Below the pieces are notes generated by a model. The model ran no database searches. It worked only from the letters and a program-made list of their open reading frames with translations, and was not told the origin of the DNA. A stretch of 57,278 bases of DNA from CAZFHA01 sp964518595 (GTDB lineage Bacteria; Bacillota; Clostridia; Saccharofermentanales; Saccharofermentanaceae), in the NCBI GenBank assembly GCA_964518595.1, contig CAZFHA010000024.1, positions 1-57,278 on the forward strand. The letters are read 5' to 3'. Made by a program: the position numbers and the translations under genes. This document shows, piece by piece, positions 1 through 8,743 of the stretch; positions within the stretch are counted from its first letter, which is position 1, and each line of letters opens with the position of its first letter.

Positions 1-414
<414 letters not shown>

Positions 415-571
415 CAAGTTACGGGATTTCTGACTATGTTTTAGTCCAGAACCCTTTGGAAAAAGATCCTCCGACTCTTTATTGAGTCAAACCTTCTTCT
501 CTTTCCTTTTTCTCTAAGCAGTCTTGAGGGCGCAGCTTTGAAACTTCTGTTTCATTTCTGTCCTTCTACCA
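415..571 (+). other. 23S-5S internal transcribed spacer
   Basis: The spacer is 157 bases long and contains no tRNA cloverleaf that I can recognise. It has short inverted repeats, including GACTC-TTTATT-GAGTC near 473-488 and an imperfect TTCTGACT/AGTCCAGAA pair near 428-451. These are plausible RNase III or rRNA maturation structures. No gene is seen. Confidence 0.6.
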
Positions 572-689
<118 letters not shown>

Positions 690-694
690 TATAC

Positions 695-731
695 GAAAGC
701 CTTCAGTGCATAACTGGAGGCTTTCTTTTTT
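695..731 (+). terminator. Intrinsic terminator of the rRNA operon
   Basis: A 13-bp stem (GAAAGCCTTCAGT against ACTGGAGGCTTTC, one G-U pair) with a short loop is followed by TTTTTTG. It lies a few bases after 5S and before the walR promoter, so it marks the end of the rrn operon. Confidence 0.93.
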
Positions 732-761
732 GTTTATTTTTATTCTCAATGGCCGGATAAA

Positions 762-770
762 TGGTATAAT
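762..770 (+). promoter_or_regulatory. Putative extended -10 promoter for walR
   Basis: TGG-TATAAT is an extended -10 element (TGn plus a perfect TATAAT at 765-770). No good -35 hexamer lies 17 bp upstream, which is common for extended -10 promoters. It sits between the rrn terminator and the walR start at 836. Confidence 0.55.
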
Positions 771-835
771 CATACTTGTTGATTGTATGCGGCTGTTTTA
801 TGTGTGGATATTATAAGAGAGTAGGAGATTCTGAT

Positions 836-1537
836 ATGAGTGCTAAGATTCTTATTGTTGATGATGAGCCAAATATTTTAGATATATTGAAAGCCAACTT
901 AGAGCGGGAAGGCTATACTACTTATACGGCAGCTGACGGGGTAACAGCTTTAGAAATGGGTATTTCAGTTAAGCCTGATCTAATCTTGCTTGATTGTATG
1001 TTACCTAGAATGGATGGGTTTGATGTTTGTCGTCGTTTAAGGCAACAAACGAATATACCTATCTTAATGCTTACGGCTAAGAGTGAAGAGATTGACAAGG
1101 TTCTAGGCTTGGAACTGGGTGCTGATGATTATATTACGAAACCTTTTAGTGTTCGGGAAGTTCTAGCTCGAGTTAAGGCACAGCTTCGTCGTATGAGTCT
1201 TGCCGAATCTGAGGTAACAGATTCTAGCAAGGTTTTGACCTTTGGTGCTCTGGAAATTGATATGGATGCCTATCAAGTTCGTCTGAACGGTAAGGTACTT
1301 GAGCTAACTTTACGCGAGTTTGAGTTGGTTCGCTTTTTAGCTCAAAATGCAGGGCAAGTTTTTTCCAGAGAGACTCTATTAGAAAAGGTTTGGGGTTACG
1401 AATATTATGGTGATGTACGTACCGTAGATGTAACAGTAAGACGAACTCGAGAGAAGCTGGAACCTGACCAGAATAATTATTGTTATATCCTTACCAAACG
1501 CGGTGTGGGATATTATTTTGATAAGAATCAGGCCTGA
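836..1537 (+). CDS. walR: OmpR/PhoB-family response regulator, WalR-like
   Basis: This 233-residue protein has an N-terminal receiver domain followed by an OmpR-type winged-helix DNA-binding domain. Visible receiver residues are the acidic pair in ILIVDDEP, the phosphoacceptor Asp53 in LLDCMLPRMDG, the conserved Thr/Ala in LTAKSEE and Lys in ITKPF. The C-terminal part carries LTLREFELVRFLAQN and DVTVRRTREKLE, typical of the family. The ATG at 836 is chosen because GTAGGAG lies eight bases upstream; an earlier in-frame ATG at 776 has no such site and adds an unconserved leader. The sensor kinase follows directly. Assignment to WalR (cell-wall homeostasis) rests on the kinase, walJ and rlmH neighbours; PhoP or another OmpR regulator is the alternative. 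Confidence 0.88.
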   Translation: MSAKILIVDDEPNILDILKANLEREGYTTYTAADGVTALEMGISVKPDLILLDCMLPRMDGFDVCRRLRQQTNIPILMLTAKSEEIDKVLGLELGADDYITKPFSVREVLARVKAQLRRMSLAESEVTDSSKVLTFGALEIDMDAYQVRLNGKVLELTLREFELVRFLAQNAGQVFSRETLLEKVWGYEYYGDVRTVDVTVRRTREKLEPDQNNYCYILTKRGVGYYFDKNQA

Positions 1538-1544
1538 GAATTTG

Positions 1545-3149
1545 ATGCATTTTATTAGTGAGCAGCAGTCCTTTTTTTCTTTTTTATTTAGCAGTCAGGA
1601 TTTCTTTATGCAGGTTAAGGATAATCCCTGGCTCATGATTCTATTGGTTTTGGCAGGATTATTGCCGGGCCTTATTATTGGTTATCTATTGGCGCAGAAA
1701 CGCTTGGTTGTTTTTCGAAGTAAGGCTGATCAAGATATTCGTAAGATGGTACAGGACTTTGAGAAGGAGAAGGATGCTTCTGAGACAATTCTTCGCGAAT
1801 TGCAAATCGGCGTTCTTGCCTATGGTGGCGATGGCAAGTTAATTACGGCCAATGCTTCAGCAATGGCTATTCTTGAAGTGCAGGAGCTACCCATTACTTT
1901 ACAGTCCTTTCTTTCTATTTACGGAAATGATAATGGAATTCAAGCGGCTTATGTTTTGCAGACTAGTAATATTAGCGGTATGGTGACTATTTTAGATCGG
2001 GTGGTTAAACTAAGATTAACGCAGACACAACTTGCACCCTATAAAAAACCTAGCTGGATTATTATTATTTCAGATATTACTGAGCAAGAGAGAGAAGAGA
2101 AGCAGCGCAAAGAATTTGTTGCTAATGTTTCTCATGAACTCAAGACGCCACTGACTACAATCTCCGCCTATTCCGAAACCCTATTGGATTGGGGACTAGA
2201 TGGGAAATCTAAAGACGATATCAAAATGGATATTATGCGTATTCATGATGATGCAGCTCGTATGGATGCCCTAGTCCAAAACTTGCTGTTACTATCTTCT
2301 ATAGATAGTCGGGGGATTCGCCCGCCCATGTCACAGTATGATATTGTGTCCGTGATGAAGCAAGTCGTTAGACGACTTGAAATTCAGGCTCAAGAGAAGT
2401 CGATTCGACTTGAATCGTCGGTTTTGTCAATTATCCCTCCTGTTTTTGGTGATGCTTCGGCTTTGGATCGAATTTTAACGAATCTGGTTTCTAATGGTAT
2501 TAAATATACTGATAATAAAGGCTTTGTACATGTATCTGTTCAACTTACTAACGATTATATTTCGCTTAAAATAGTTGATAATGGTATGGGTGTTTCAAAA
2601 GAAAATTTACAGCGCGTTTTTGACCGTTTCTATCGAGTTGATCCTACCGGTTCAAGAAAATATGGCGGTACAGGTTTAGGTCTTTCCATTGCGAAAGAAT
2701 TGACTGAGATTCAGGGCGGCACAATTAGTGTGGCTAGTACCTTAGGCAAGGGAACTGAATTTGTAGTTACAATCCCTAAAGCGGAGAAGACCTTTAGAGA
2801 AACACTAATGTCTGTTTTTGATGGTACTCCAAGGCGTGAGATTCTTTATGAGAATGCGGCTGCTTATCTATACTCTGCTGCCATGGAGATTGACATACCT
2901 ATTTCAGGTTTAGCAGAGCTGAGCCGACCGCAGATTGATGACCTGTTTGCTTATTTACTGGCTCAACCCGAGACAGATCGCGAATATGGAGCTCCGCTTA
3001 GAAGCTCCAACGAGATTCCTAAACCTGGGGCAGAACCGCGCCGAAAGCCTGTAGGATACCATAAAGGTCAGTCAGGAAATACTACACATAAATCCGTTGA
3101 AAGCCGTTCGAAAACAACGGTTGTGTATGAAAGGGAAGTCCGACGTTAA
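1545..3149 (+). CDS. walK: Sensor histidine kinase, WalK-like, with an unusual C-terminal extension
   Basis: This membrane kinase of about 534 residues has one predicted transmembrane helix (about 27-50), a PAS-like region (about 75-180), a HisKA dimerisation/phosphoacceptor domain with VSHELKTPL (His about 197) and a HATPase domain with DNGMGV and GTGLGL boxes. The architecture resembles the single-helix VicK of streptococci rather than the two-helix Bacillus WalK. After the catalytic core there are about 120 extra residues, the last part basic and polar, which are not normal in this family. The start at 1545 has a weak ribosome site; an in-frame ATG at 1608 preceded by AGGA is a real alternative. 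The gene follows walR by seven bases, so co-transcription is expected. Confidence 0.86.
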   Translation: MHFISEQQSFFSFLFSSQDFFMQVKDNPWLMILLVLAGLLPGLIIGYLLAQKRLVVFRSKADQDIRKMVQDFEKEKDASETILRELQIGVLAYGGDGKLITANASAMAILEVQELPITLQSFLSIYGNDNGIQAAYVLQTSNISGMVTILDRVVKLRLTQTQLAPYKKPSWIIIISDITEQEREEKQRKEFVANVSHELKTPLTTISAYSETLLDWGLDGKSKDDIKMDIMRIHDDAARMDALVQNLLLLSSIDSRGIRPPMSQYDIVSVMKQVVRRLEIQAQEKSIRLESSVLSIIPPVFGDASALDRILTNLVSNGIKYTDNKGFVHVSVQLTNDYISLKIVDNGMGVSKENLQRVFDRFYRVDPTGSRKYGGTGLGLSIAKELTEIQGGTISVASTLGKGTEFVVTIPKAEKTFRETLMSVFDGTPRREILYENAAAYLYSAAMEIDIPISGLAELSRPQIDDLFAYLLAQPETDREYGAPLRSSNEIPKPGAEPRRKPVGYHKGQSGNTTHKSVESRSKTTVVYEREVRR

Positions 3150-3193
3150 TTTTTAAATCAACTAAACTAGCCTATATCTGAAAGGGGAATATT

Positions 3194-4468
3194 ATGCCTA
3201 GTTATAAAATAGTAGGTGGCACAAAATTACAGGGAGAGATTGCTGTTAGCGGTAGCAAAAACGCTGTATTAGGCATTATGGCGGCTGCAATGATGCTAGA
3301 TGGACCATGTATTTTGGAAAACGTGCCAGATATTGCTGATGTTAGAGCAATGCTAGAGATCTGTGAAACTTTAGGTGCAGTAATTACACCTTTAGGGGAG
3401 GGCATGTACAAAATTGATCCTACTACAATTAATACTTTTGAAGCAACTCATGATAAGGTGAAGAATATACGTGCTTCTTACTATCTGCTTGGTGCGCTAT
3501 TATCTCGGTTTAAGCAGGCGACTATGCATATGCCTGGGGGCTGCAACTTTGGCAATCGCCCTATTGACCTTCACCTCCGTGGTTTTGCAAGACTAGGTGC
3601 TAAAGGGACAGGATTTTCTGATATTCGTAATAGTATTATCCGGATTACAGCAGATTCCTTAGTTGGAGCCAATATATTTTTGGATGTGGTGAGTGTGGGT
3701 GCTACCATCAATATCATGTTGGCTGCAACGAAGGCGGAAGGCCGCACGGTGATCGAAAATGCGGCTCGAGAGCCTCATATCGTTGATGTAGCTAACTTTT
3801 TAAATGCCATGGGAGCCAATATCAAAGGCGCCGGAACAGATACAATTCGTATTAAAGGCGTTCCCGTCTTAGCTGGTGGTTTTTCCTACCCCATTATTCC
3901 GGATCAAATTGAGGCAGGCACCTATATGATTGCTGCGGCTGTAACTAAAGGCGATGTTACCGTTAAAAATTTAATCCCCAAGCATATGGAACCTCTAACA
4001 GCTAAACTTTTAGAAATGGGTTATGGTGCTGAAGAGGGGGATGATTGTATCCGTGTTTTTGCGAAAGAAAACCACAAAATCCAGCCAGTCAATTTTAAAA
4101 CTATGCCTTATCCCGGTTTTCCTACTGACTTGCAGCCGCAGGCTACGGTTCTCCTTTGTACGGCTGAAGGACAGAGCAGAATGCATGAAAATGTTTGGGA
4201 TAATCGTTTTCAATACATTGGTGAATTACAGACTATGGGAGCTAATATTACTGTATTAGATAAGGTTGCTCTTGTCAGTGGACCAACTACATTTAACGGT
4301 TCCAGCGTGGAAGCCAAAGATTTACGCGCAGGTGCAGCAATGGTGATTGCGGGTTTGGCGGCGGAAGGAGAGACTTATATCTCTGAAGCCCAAAGGATTG
4401 ATCGCGGCTATGAGAAAATTATCGAAAAACTAACCGCCCTAGGGGCAAATATTACTCGCATACCTTAA
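3194..4468 (+). CDS. murA: UDP-N-acetylglucosamine 1-carboxyvinyltransferase
   Basis: MurA transfers enolpyruvate from PEP to UDP-GlcNAc, the first committed step of peptidoglycan precursor synthesis in the cytoplasm. The 424-residue length is normal. The substrate motif GGTKLQGEIAVSGSKNA lies at the N-terminus. The active-site loop PGGCNFGNRP carries the catalytic Cys (Cys117 here), which is the fosfomycin target. DLRAGAAMVIAGLAAEG is near the C-terminus. An AAAGGGG ribosome site precedes the ATG. It sits where walH and walI would lie in Bacillus, between the kinase and walJ, which ties wall precursor synthesis to the Wal regulator genes. Confidence 0.95.
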   Translation: MPSYKIVGGTKLQGEIAVSGSKNAVLGIMAAAMMLDGPCILENVPDIADVRAMLEICETLGAVITPLGEGMYKIDPTTINTFEATHDKVKNIRASYYLLGALLSRFKQATMHMPGGCNFGNRPIDLHLRGFARLGAKGTGFSDIRNSIIRITADSLVGANIFLDVVSVGATINIMLAATKAEGRTVIENAAREPHIVDVANFLNAMGANIKGAGTDTIRIKGVPVLAGGFSYPIIPDQIEAGTYMIAAAVTKGDVTVKNLIPKHMEPLTAKLLEMGYGAEEGDDCIRVFAKENHKIQPVNFKTMPYPGFPTDLQPQATVLLCTAEGQSRMHENVWDNRFQYIGELQTMGANITVLDKVALVSGPTTFNGSSVEAKDLRAGAAMVIAGLAAEGETYISEAQRIDRGYEKIIEKLTALGANITRIP

Positions 4469-4511
4469 ATTTTAGGCAAGAGTATAGTGAAGAAAGAGAT
4501 CGGCAGGAGTC

Positions 4512-5441
4512 ATGGAGATTAAAGTTATTCCACTTTATAGCGGGAGCAGTGGAAACGCAGTTTTTGTAAAAATGAACGAAATTCGTCTGCTTGTAGACGC
4601 AGGGGTCTCGGCTAAAGCCCTGACAGAAGGACTCACCCAAGTGGGTGAGTCACCAGAGAATTTAGATGCAATTTTAATTACCCACGACCACAGTGATCAT
4701 ATTCGTGGATTGGATGTTTTTATTAGAAAATACGGAATTCCTACCTATGCTACCTCAGCAGTTTGGCAGGGGATTCGTCGTGCCGAGAAAAAGGCACATG
4801 TACCTGAGCTGGATCATGTTATTCAGGGAGATCAATTATTTCAGATTGACGATTTACGAATTTTTCCCTTCTCCACCCCTCACGATGCCAGAGGGTCTGT
4901 AGGGTACCGCTTTTTTTATGCCGATTACTCTGTTGCTGTTGCTACGGATTTAGGGCACTACAGTGATAATGTTGCCAAGGCCTTAGCTGGCAGCGATATT
5001 GTCTATATTGAGGCAAATTATGATAAAGATATGCTTTGGAATGGACCCTACCCTTGGCACTTAAAAAAGCGGGTGGACGGAGAGCGTGGGCATCTTTGCA
5101 ATTTAGATTGTGCAGCGGCGATCTATCATCTCTACCAGCAGGGCACAAGGCAGTTTATTTTAGGGCACTTGAGCCAAGAAAATAATTCTCCGCGCGTGGC
5201 GGAACAAACGGTAAAGTCGGCTATGGCAGCCATGGGACTAGAGATGGGCAAGGATTTTCATTTGGCCGTTGCTAATCGCTTTTATCCTACATCAGCGGTT
5301 AGTATTGATAGGGTGAAAGAGACACAAAGTTTGATACCTCTTTGGGAACGTTTTACGGAAATGACCTTGGAGATGTTACTAGAGTCCACACCTGCTATTG
5401 TTCACGCTCCATCTTTAGGTGGATGCTTGGAAGAGGATTAG
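4512..5441 (+). CDS. walJ: MBL-fold metallohydrolase, WalJ/YycJ family
   Basis: This 309-residue metallo-beta-lactamase-fold protein has SGSSGNAVFV at the start, which is typical of YycJ/WalJ, and the metal-binding motif THDHSDH (His58, His60, Asp62, His63). A later ATDLGHYSD and FILGHLSQENNS supply further predicted ligands. WalJ proteins are thought to act as 5'-3' exonucleases with a role in DNA repair and wall-regulator physiology. The start is set by CGGCAGGAG upstream of ATG. It is 43 bases after murA and 11 before rlmH, the same walJ-rlmH order as in Bacillus. Confidence 0.9.
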   Translation: MEIKVIPLYSGSSGNAVFVKMNEIRLLVDAGVSAKALTEGLTQVGESPENLDAILITHDHSDHIRGLDVFIRKYGIPTYATSAVWQGIRRAEKKAHVPELDHVIQGDQLFQIDDLRIFPFSTPHDARGSVGYRFFYADYSVAVATDLGHYSDNVAKALAGSDIVYIEANYDKDMLWNGPYPWHLKKRVDGERGHLCNLDCAAAIYHLYQQGTRQFILGHLSQENNSPRVAEQTVKSAMAAMGLEMGKDFHLAVANRFYPTSAVSIDRVKETQSLIPLWERFTEMTLEMLLESTPAIVHAPSLGGCLEED

Positions 5442-5452
5442 GGGACCGCTGA

Positions 5453-5917
5453 ATGAAACTACAAATCATTGCTTGCGGGAAAATCAAAGAAAAATGGTTG
5501 CAAGCCGGAATAGATGAATATAAGAAGAGATTGGGAAAATACTGTGATCTAACCATTACAGAAGTTATGGATGCTCCGGATCAATTACCACGCAGCCAAG
5601 CTCTAGAAAAAGAAGGGCGCCAACTGATTGATAAAATCCGACCTAATACGAGAGTGATTGCCTTAGATTTGGACGGAAGAATGTATAGTTCCCAAGAATT
5701 TTCTTCCTTTCTTATCTCATCCTTTGAACGCAGTGGCGCAGATCTAACTTTTTTGATTGGCGGCTCGAATGGTTTTTCGCCTTTAGTCTTAGAGCGGTGC
5801 AGTGAAAGGGTTTGTCTGTCACCTATGACCTTTACCCACCAGATGGCAAGGTTGTTACTTTTAGAGCAGTGCTACCGAGCCTTCAAAATTAGTCGTAACG
5901 AGAAGTATCATAAGTAA
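5453..5917 (+). CDS. rlmH: 23S rRNA (pseudouridine-1915-N3)-methyltransferase
   Basis: RlmH is a small SPOUT methyltransferase that methylates pseudouridine 1915 in helix 69 of 23S rRNA. The 154-residue length matches the family (about 155-160). Conserved segments include LQIIACGKIKEKWL at the N-terminus, the SAM-binding knot FLIGGSNGF, and the C-terminal LLLEQCYRAFKI plus NEKYHK end. It lies 11 bases after walJ and completes the conserved wal block. Confidence 0.95.
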   Translation: MKLQIIACGKIKEKWLQAGIDEYKKRLGKYCDLTITEVMDAPDQLPRSQALEKEGRQLIDKIRPNTRVIALDLDGRMYSSQEFSSFLISSFERSGADLTFLIGGSNGFSPLVLERCSERVCLSPMTFTHQMARLLLLEQCYRAFKISRNEKYHK

Positions 5918-5951
5918 GATATCTTTTGCTTATACCTGAAATGGAGGGTGT

Positions 5952-7649
5952 ATGTTAGTAAAAAGTACTTTTGATAAAATGATTTTTCGCCTGAGTGTTT
6001 TTTATATTGTACTCCCGATTCTATTATTCGTATCCGGGTGGCTCAAGCTACCTTTAGCCATATTTATGGCATTAATCATACTTATCAGCATGATTAGATT
6101 AATCAGAAATGGACTCCAACCGGCACCGCAAAACCTATACTTCAAAAAACGTATACTTATTTTTCTCCTGATATTACTGACACTTTGGGTAGCTTTATCA
6201 GGTATTGGTGGCTTCTCTTTTCAGAATTCAGATTTTAATTATCGCAATGCTATTTTACGGGATCTTATAAATCGCCCTTGGCCGGTGATTTATGATTATA
6301 GCCATCTGGCTTTACTTAAAAGTAACAGTAGCGGAATTCTTGGCGGAGCCACGGATTCACCTTATGCCATGCTTATTTATTACATTGCTTTTTGGCTGCC
6401 GGCAGCAGCTTTTGGTAAAATCTTTGGCTGGTATGCTGCCAATGCCTTTTTGTTTTTCTGGGCGTTTCTAGGGATTCTTTTGACAGTGTACTACCTGTTT
6501 CGGATATTAGGACAGATAAAATTACGGATCGTGCTAATTTTTATTTTTTTCTCAGGGCTAGATCTTGTCGGATATATCCAACTGTATCAGCGGACACCAG
6601 GTTTGACGGAACATATTGAATGGTGGTCGGGGTTGCAATACTCGGCCAATACCACCCAGTTATTTTGGGTATTTAATCAGAGCATTGTTATTTGGTTGGC
6701 GTTGCTTCTGATACTACAGCTAAAAAATTCCAAGTCCCTCTTTTTCTTGTATGGCTTATTGCTACTTCACGGCCCATTTCCTTTTTTAGGACTATTGCCC
6801 GTTGTGTTATGGAAAGCCTATCAGGGATATCCGCTTTCAGAACATTGGATCAAAAATCAGTTTTTTGCTAATCTGGCAGTTTTTGGTCGGTGGTTTTGGC
6901 AAGGCGTTCTTCGGGCGGTTAGCTTTGAAAATCTTGCCGGAGGAATATCAGTCATTCTCGTGACATACCTTTATTTTGCCAACAACCGCTCGGGCGGCAG
7001 TATGGGCATCAATCAGCTAAATAGTAACTTTTTTCTCTTTATTCTACTAGAAGTGGGCGTATATCTTCTGCTGGTTGCTAAGAACGAAAAGCAAAGCCCT
7101 TTGTTTTGGATTGCAGCAGGCAGCTTTATTTTAATTCCTTTATTTCGGGTGGGCGGAAGTCAGGATTTCTGCATGCGGGTTTCTATTCCGGCGCTATTTC
7201 TTTTACAGTTAATGGTTCAGAAGGAATCCCTCAAGATTTTACCTCCTGTTAGCAAGGAAAAAGCCCAGAGCCTATCCCTCTACCTAAAAACAGAATTTTG
7301 GCCAGTATTTAAAAAAGTAACTTTGGTTATTTTCCTTTTATTAGGAGCCTTCACTCCTTTTACAGAGATCAGCCGCTCTCTGTCTTACACTTGGCCTACT
7401 TACCCTGTAACAGAGCAAGTTTTGCACCAAATGGGCTTGAGTTGGCAGAATTCATCTAGTTTGATTTTACAGAGCTGGGGTAGCATTCTGCTTGAGCAAA
7501 GTAGCAGTGGCCGTCGTTGGGCTGATGAAGTGGTTACGCTGGAAAAAAATCGCGAGACCTCAGCTAATTTTACAGGCTCAATTGAAGATAACTTTTTCTA
7601 TACATATTTAGCACGCCAGAGTAAAGAGGTAGGGCAAAATGAAGCGTAG
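5952..7649 (+). CDS. Polytopic membrane protein of unknown function, possibly GT-C-like
   Basis: This 565-residue protein has about 10-12 hydrophobic segments and no recognisable soluble catalytic domain. A first large loop holds FQNSDFNYRNAILRDL followed by RPWPVIYD, an acidic, aromatic loop of the kind found near the active site of membrane glycosyltransferases of the GT-C fold. I recognise the general pattern from unnamed Firmicute membrane proteins, not a characterised family. GGAGGG precedes the ATG. Its 3' end overlaps birA by 11 bases, so the two are probably translationally coupled. A role in polysaccharide assembly is plausible because the glycan locus follows, but is not shown. Confidence 0.7.
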   Translation: MLVKSTFDKMIFRLSVFYIVLPILLFVSGWLKLPLAIFMALIILISMIRLIRNGLQPAPQNLYFKKRILIFLLILLTLWVALSGIGGFSFQNSDFNYRNAILRDLINRPWPVIYDYSHLALLKSNSSGILGGATDSPYAMLIYYIAFWLPAAAFGKIFGWYAANAFLFFWAFLGILLTVYYLFRILGQIKLRIVLIFIFFSGLDLVGYIQLYQRTPGLTEHIEWWSGLQYSANTTQLFWVFNQSIVIWLALLLILQLKNSKSLFFLYGLLLLHGPFPFLGLLPVVLWKAYQGYPLSEHWIKNQFFANLAVFGRWFWQGVLRAVSFENLAGGISVILVTYLYFANNRSGGSMGINQLNSNFFLFILLEVGVYLLLVAKNEKQSPLFWIAAGSFILIPLFRVGGSQDFCMRVSIPALFLLQLMVQKESLKILPPVSKEKAQSLSLYLKTEFWPVFKKVTLVIFLLLGAFTPFTEISRSLSYTWPTYPVTEQVLHQMGLSWQNSSSLILQSWGSILLEQSSSGRRWADEVVTLEKNRETSANFTGSIEDNFFYTYLARQSKEVGQNEA

Positions 7650-8628
7650 CCGGGAAACGTTATTGACACTACTTACAGCTTCACCGGGGGGCTATGTCAG
7701 TGGAGAGCGTTTGGCTGCTGAGTTAGGCTGTACCCGGGCTGCCATTTGGAAAAAAATTCAAAGTCTAAGAAGCTCAGGCTATATCATTGAAGGGACTTCC
7801 CAAAAGGGCTATCGACTTTTATCCGGCGCGGCGGCTTGGGCCAATCAGCTCAAATCTGATTTAGATAAATCTTTCGATGGTTTCTATCATTTGTTTTTTC
7901 AGGAGGAAGTTAGCTCTACAAATGATCTAGCAAAGTCTGCTGCCATAGCTGGTGCCAAGGAAGGTAGTTTGCTTTTAGCTGGAAGACAAACCGCCGGAAG
8001 AGGTCGTCTGGGTAGGCACTGGGAGTCGGAAGCAGAAGGTGGCTTATATTTTAGTCTGCTTTTAAGACCCACTCTTACTACAACTCGAGCTGGGCTCCTT
8101 TCGCTGTGGGCAGGATATTCTATCGCTAAGGCTATCAATAGTTTTAACGTAGATACCGTGGGATTAAAGTGGCCTAACGACATTATTTCCGCTGGAAATG
8201 GGCGGAAAATAGGTGGCATATTAACGGAAGCCGGTCTGGAAGATAATCAGCTTAGCTATGTTATTATCGGCTGTGGGCTGAATGTTTTACAGCAGGATTT
8301 TCCAGAAGCGATAAAAAATCGAGCTACTTCTTTAACAAAAGAAGGTCTGACTGTAACCCAATTGTCACTTTTAAAGGCTATACTTAAAGAGATATACCAA
8401 GATTATAAACAGTTTACCAATGATCCTAAATTCTTTTTAACTGCTTACAAAGAATTATGTTTAACCTTAGGTAAAGCGATTGAAGTTCATTCTTTTGGTG
8501 AGAAAGACCCTATCAAGGGGCAAGCCACTGATATTGGAGAGGAGGGGGAATTGATTCTCGCAACTGCCTCAGGGGAAGTAATACCTTGTTATGCCGGTGA
8601 AATTAGTTTGACAGGTAATTCCACTTAA
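7639..8628 (+). CDS. birA: Biotin-[acetyl-CoA-carboxylase] ligase / biotin repressor
   Basis: BirA activates biotin as biotinyl-AMP and attaches it to carboxylase carrier proteins. It can also repress biotin genes. The 329-residue protein has an N-terminal helix-turn-helix (LTASPGGYVSGERLAAELG, then CTRAAIWKKIQSLRSSGY), so it is the bifunctional type. The ligase domain has EVSSTNDLAK, the biotin/AMP loop GRGRLGR (near residue 122), LKWPNDI and a KIGGIL segment. A small C-terminal SH3-like domain follows. The start lies inside the upstream membrane gene. Confidence 0.93.
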   Translation: MKRSRETLLTLLTASPGGYVSGERLAAELGCTRAAIWKKIQSLRSSGYIIEGTSQKGYRLLSGAAAWANQLKSDLDKSFDGFYHLFFQEEVSSTNDLAKSAAIAGAKEGSLLLAGRQTAGRGRLGRHWESEAEGGLYFSLLLRPTLTTTRAGLLSLWAGYSIAKAINSFNVDTVGLKWPNDIISAGNGRKIGGILTEAGLEDNQLSYVIIGCGLNVLQQDFPEAIKNRATSLTKEGLTVTQLSLLKAILKEIYQDYKQFTNDPKFFLTAYKELCLTLGKAIEVHSFGEKDPIKGQATDIGEEGELILATASGEVIPCYAGEISLTGNST

Positions 8629-8641
8629 GACGCTAATAATT

Positions 8642-8669
8642 TTGCAAATTCTTATCTTTGGGTTAAAAT
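8642..8669 (+). promoter_or_regulatory. Putative promoter for the phosphohexomutase gene
   Basis: TTGCAA (8642-8647) and TAAAAT (8664-8669) are separated by 16 bp, a reasonable vegetative promoter. It lies in the 115-base gap between birA and the start at 8744, giving a leader of about 70 bases. Confidence 0.4.
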
Positions 8670-8743
8670 TAAAGGATGTTTTTTAGCCCTTAGGTTAAGG
8701 CACACAATATAGAGTTTTGATTTTGACAATTCTGGAGGAGAAC

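Noticed and set aside
415..571. tRNA gene in the 23S-5S spacer
   Set aside because: No TTCRA arm, acceptor stem or cloverleaf could be found.
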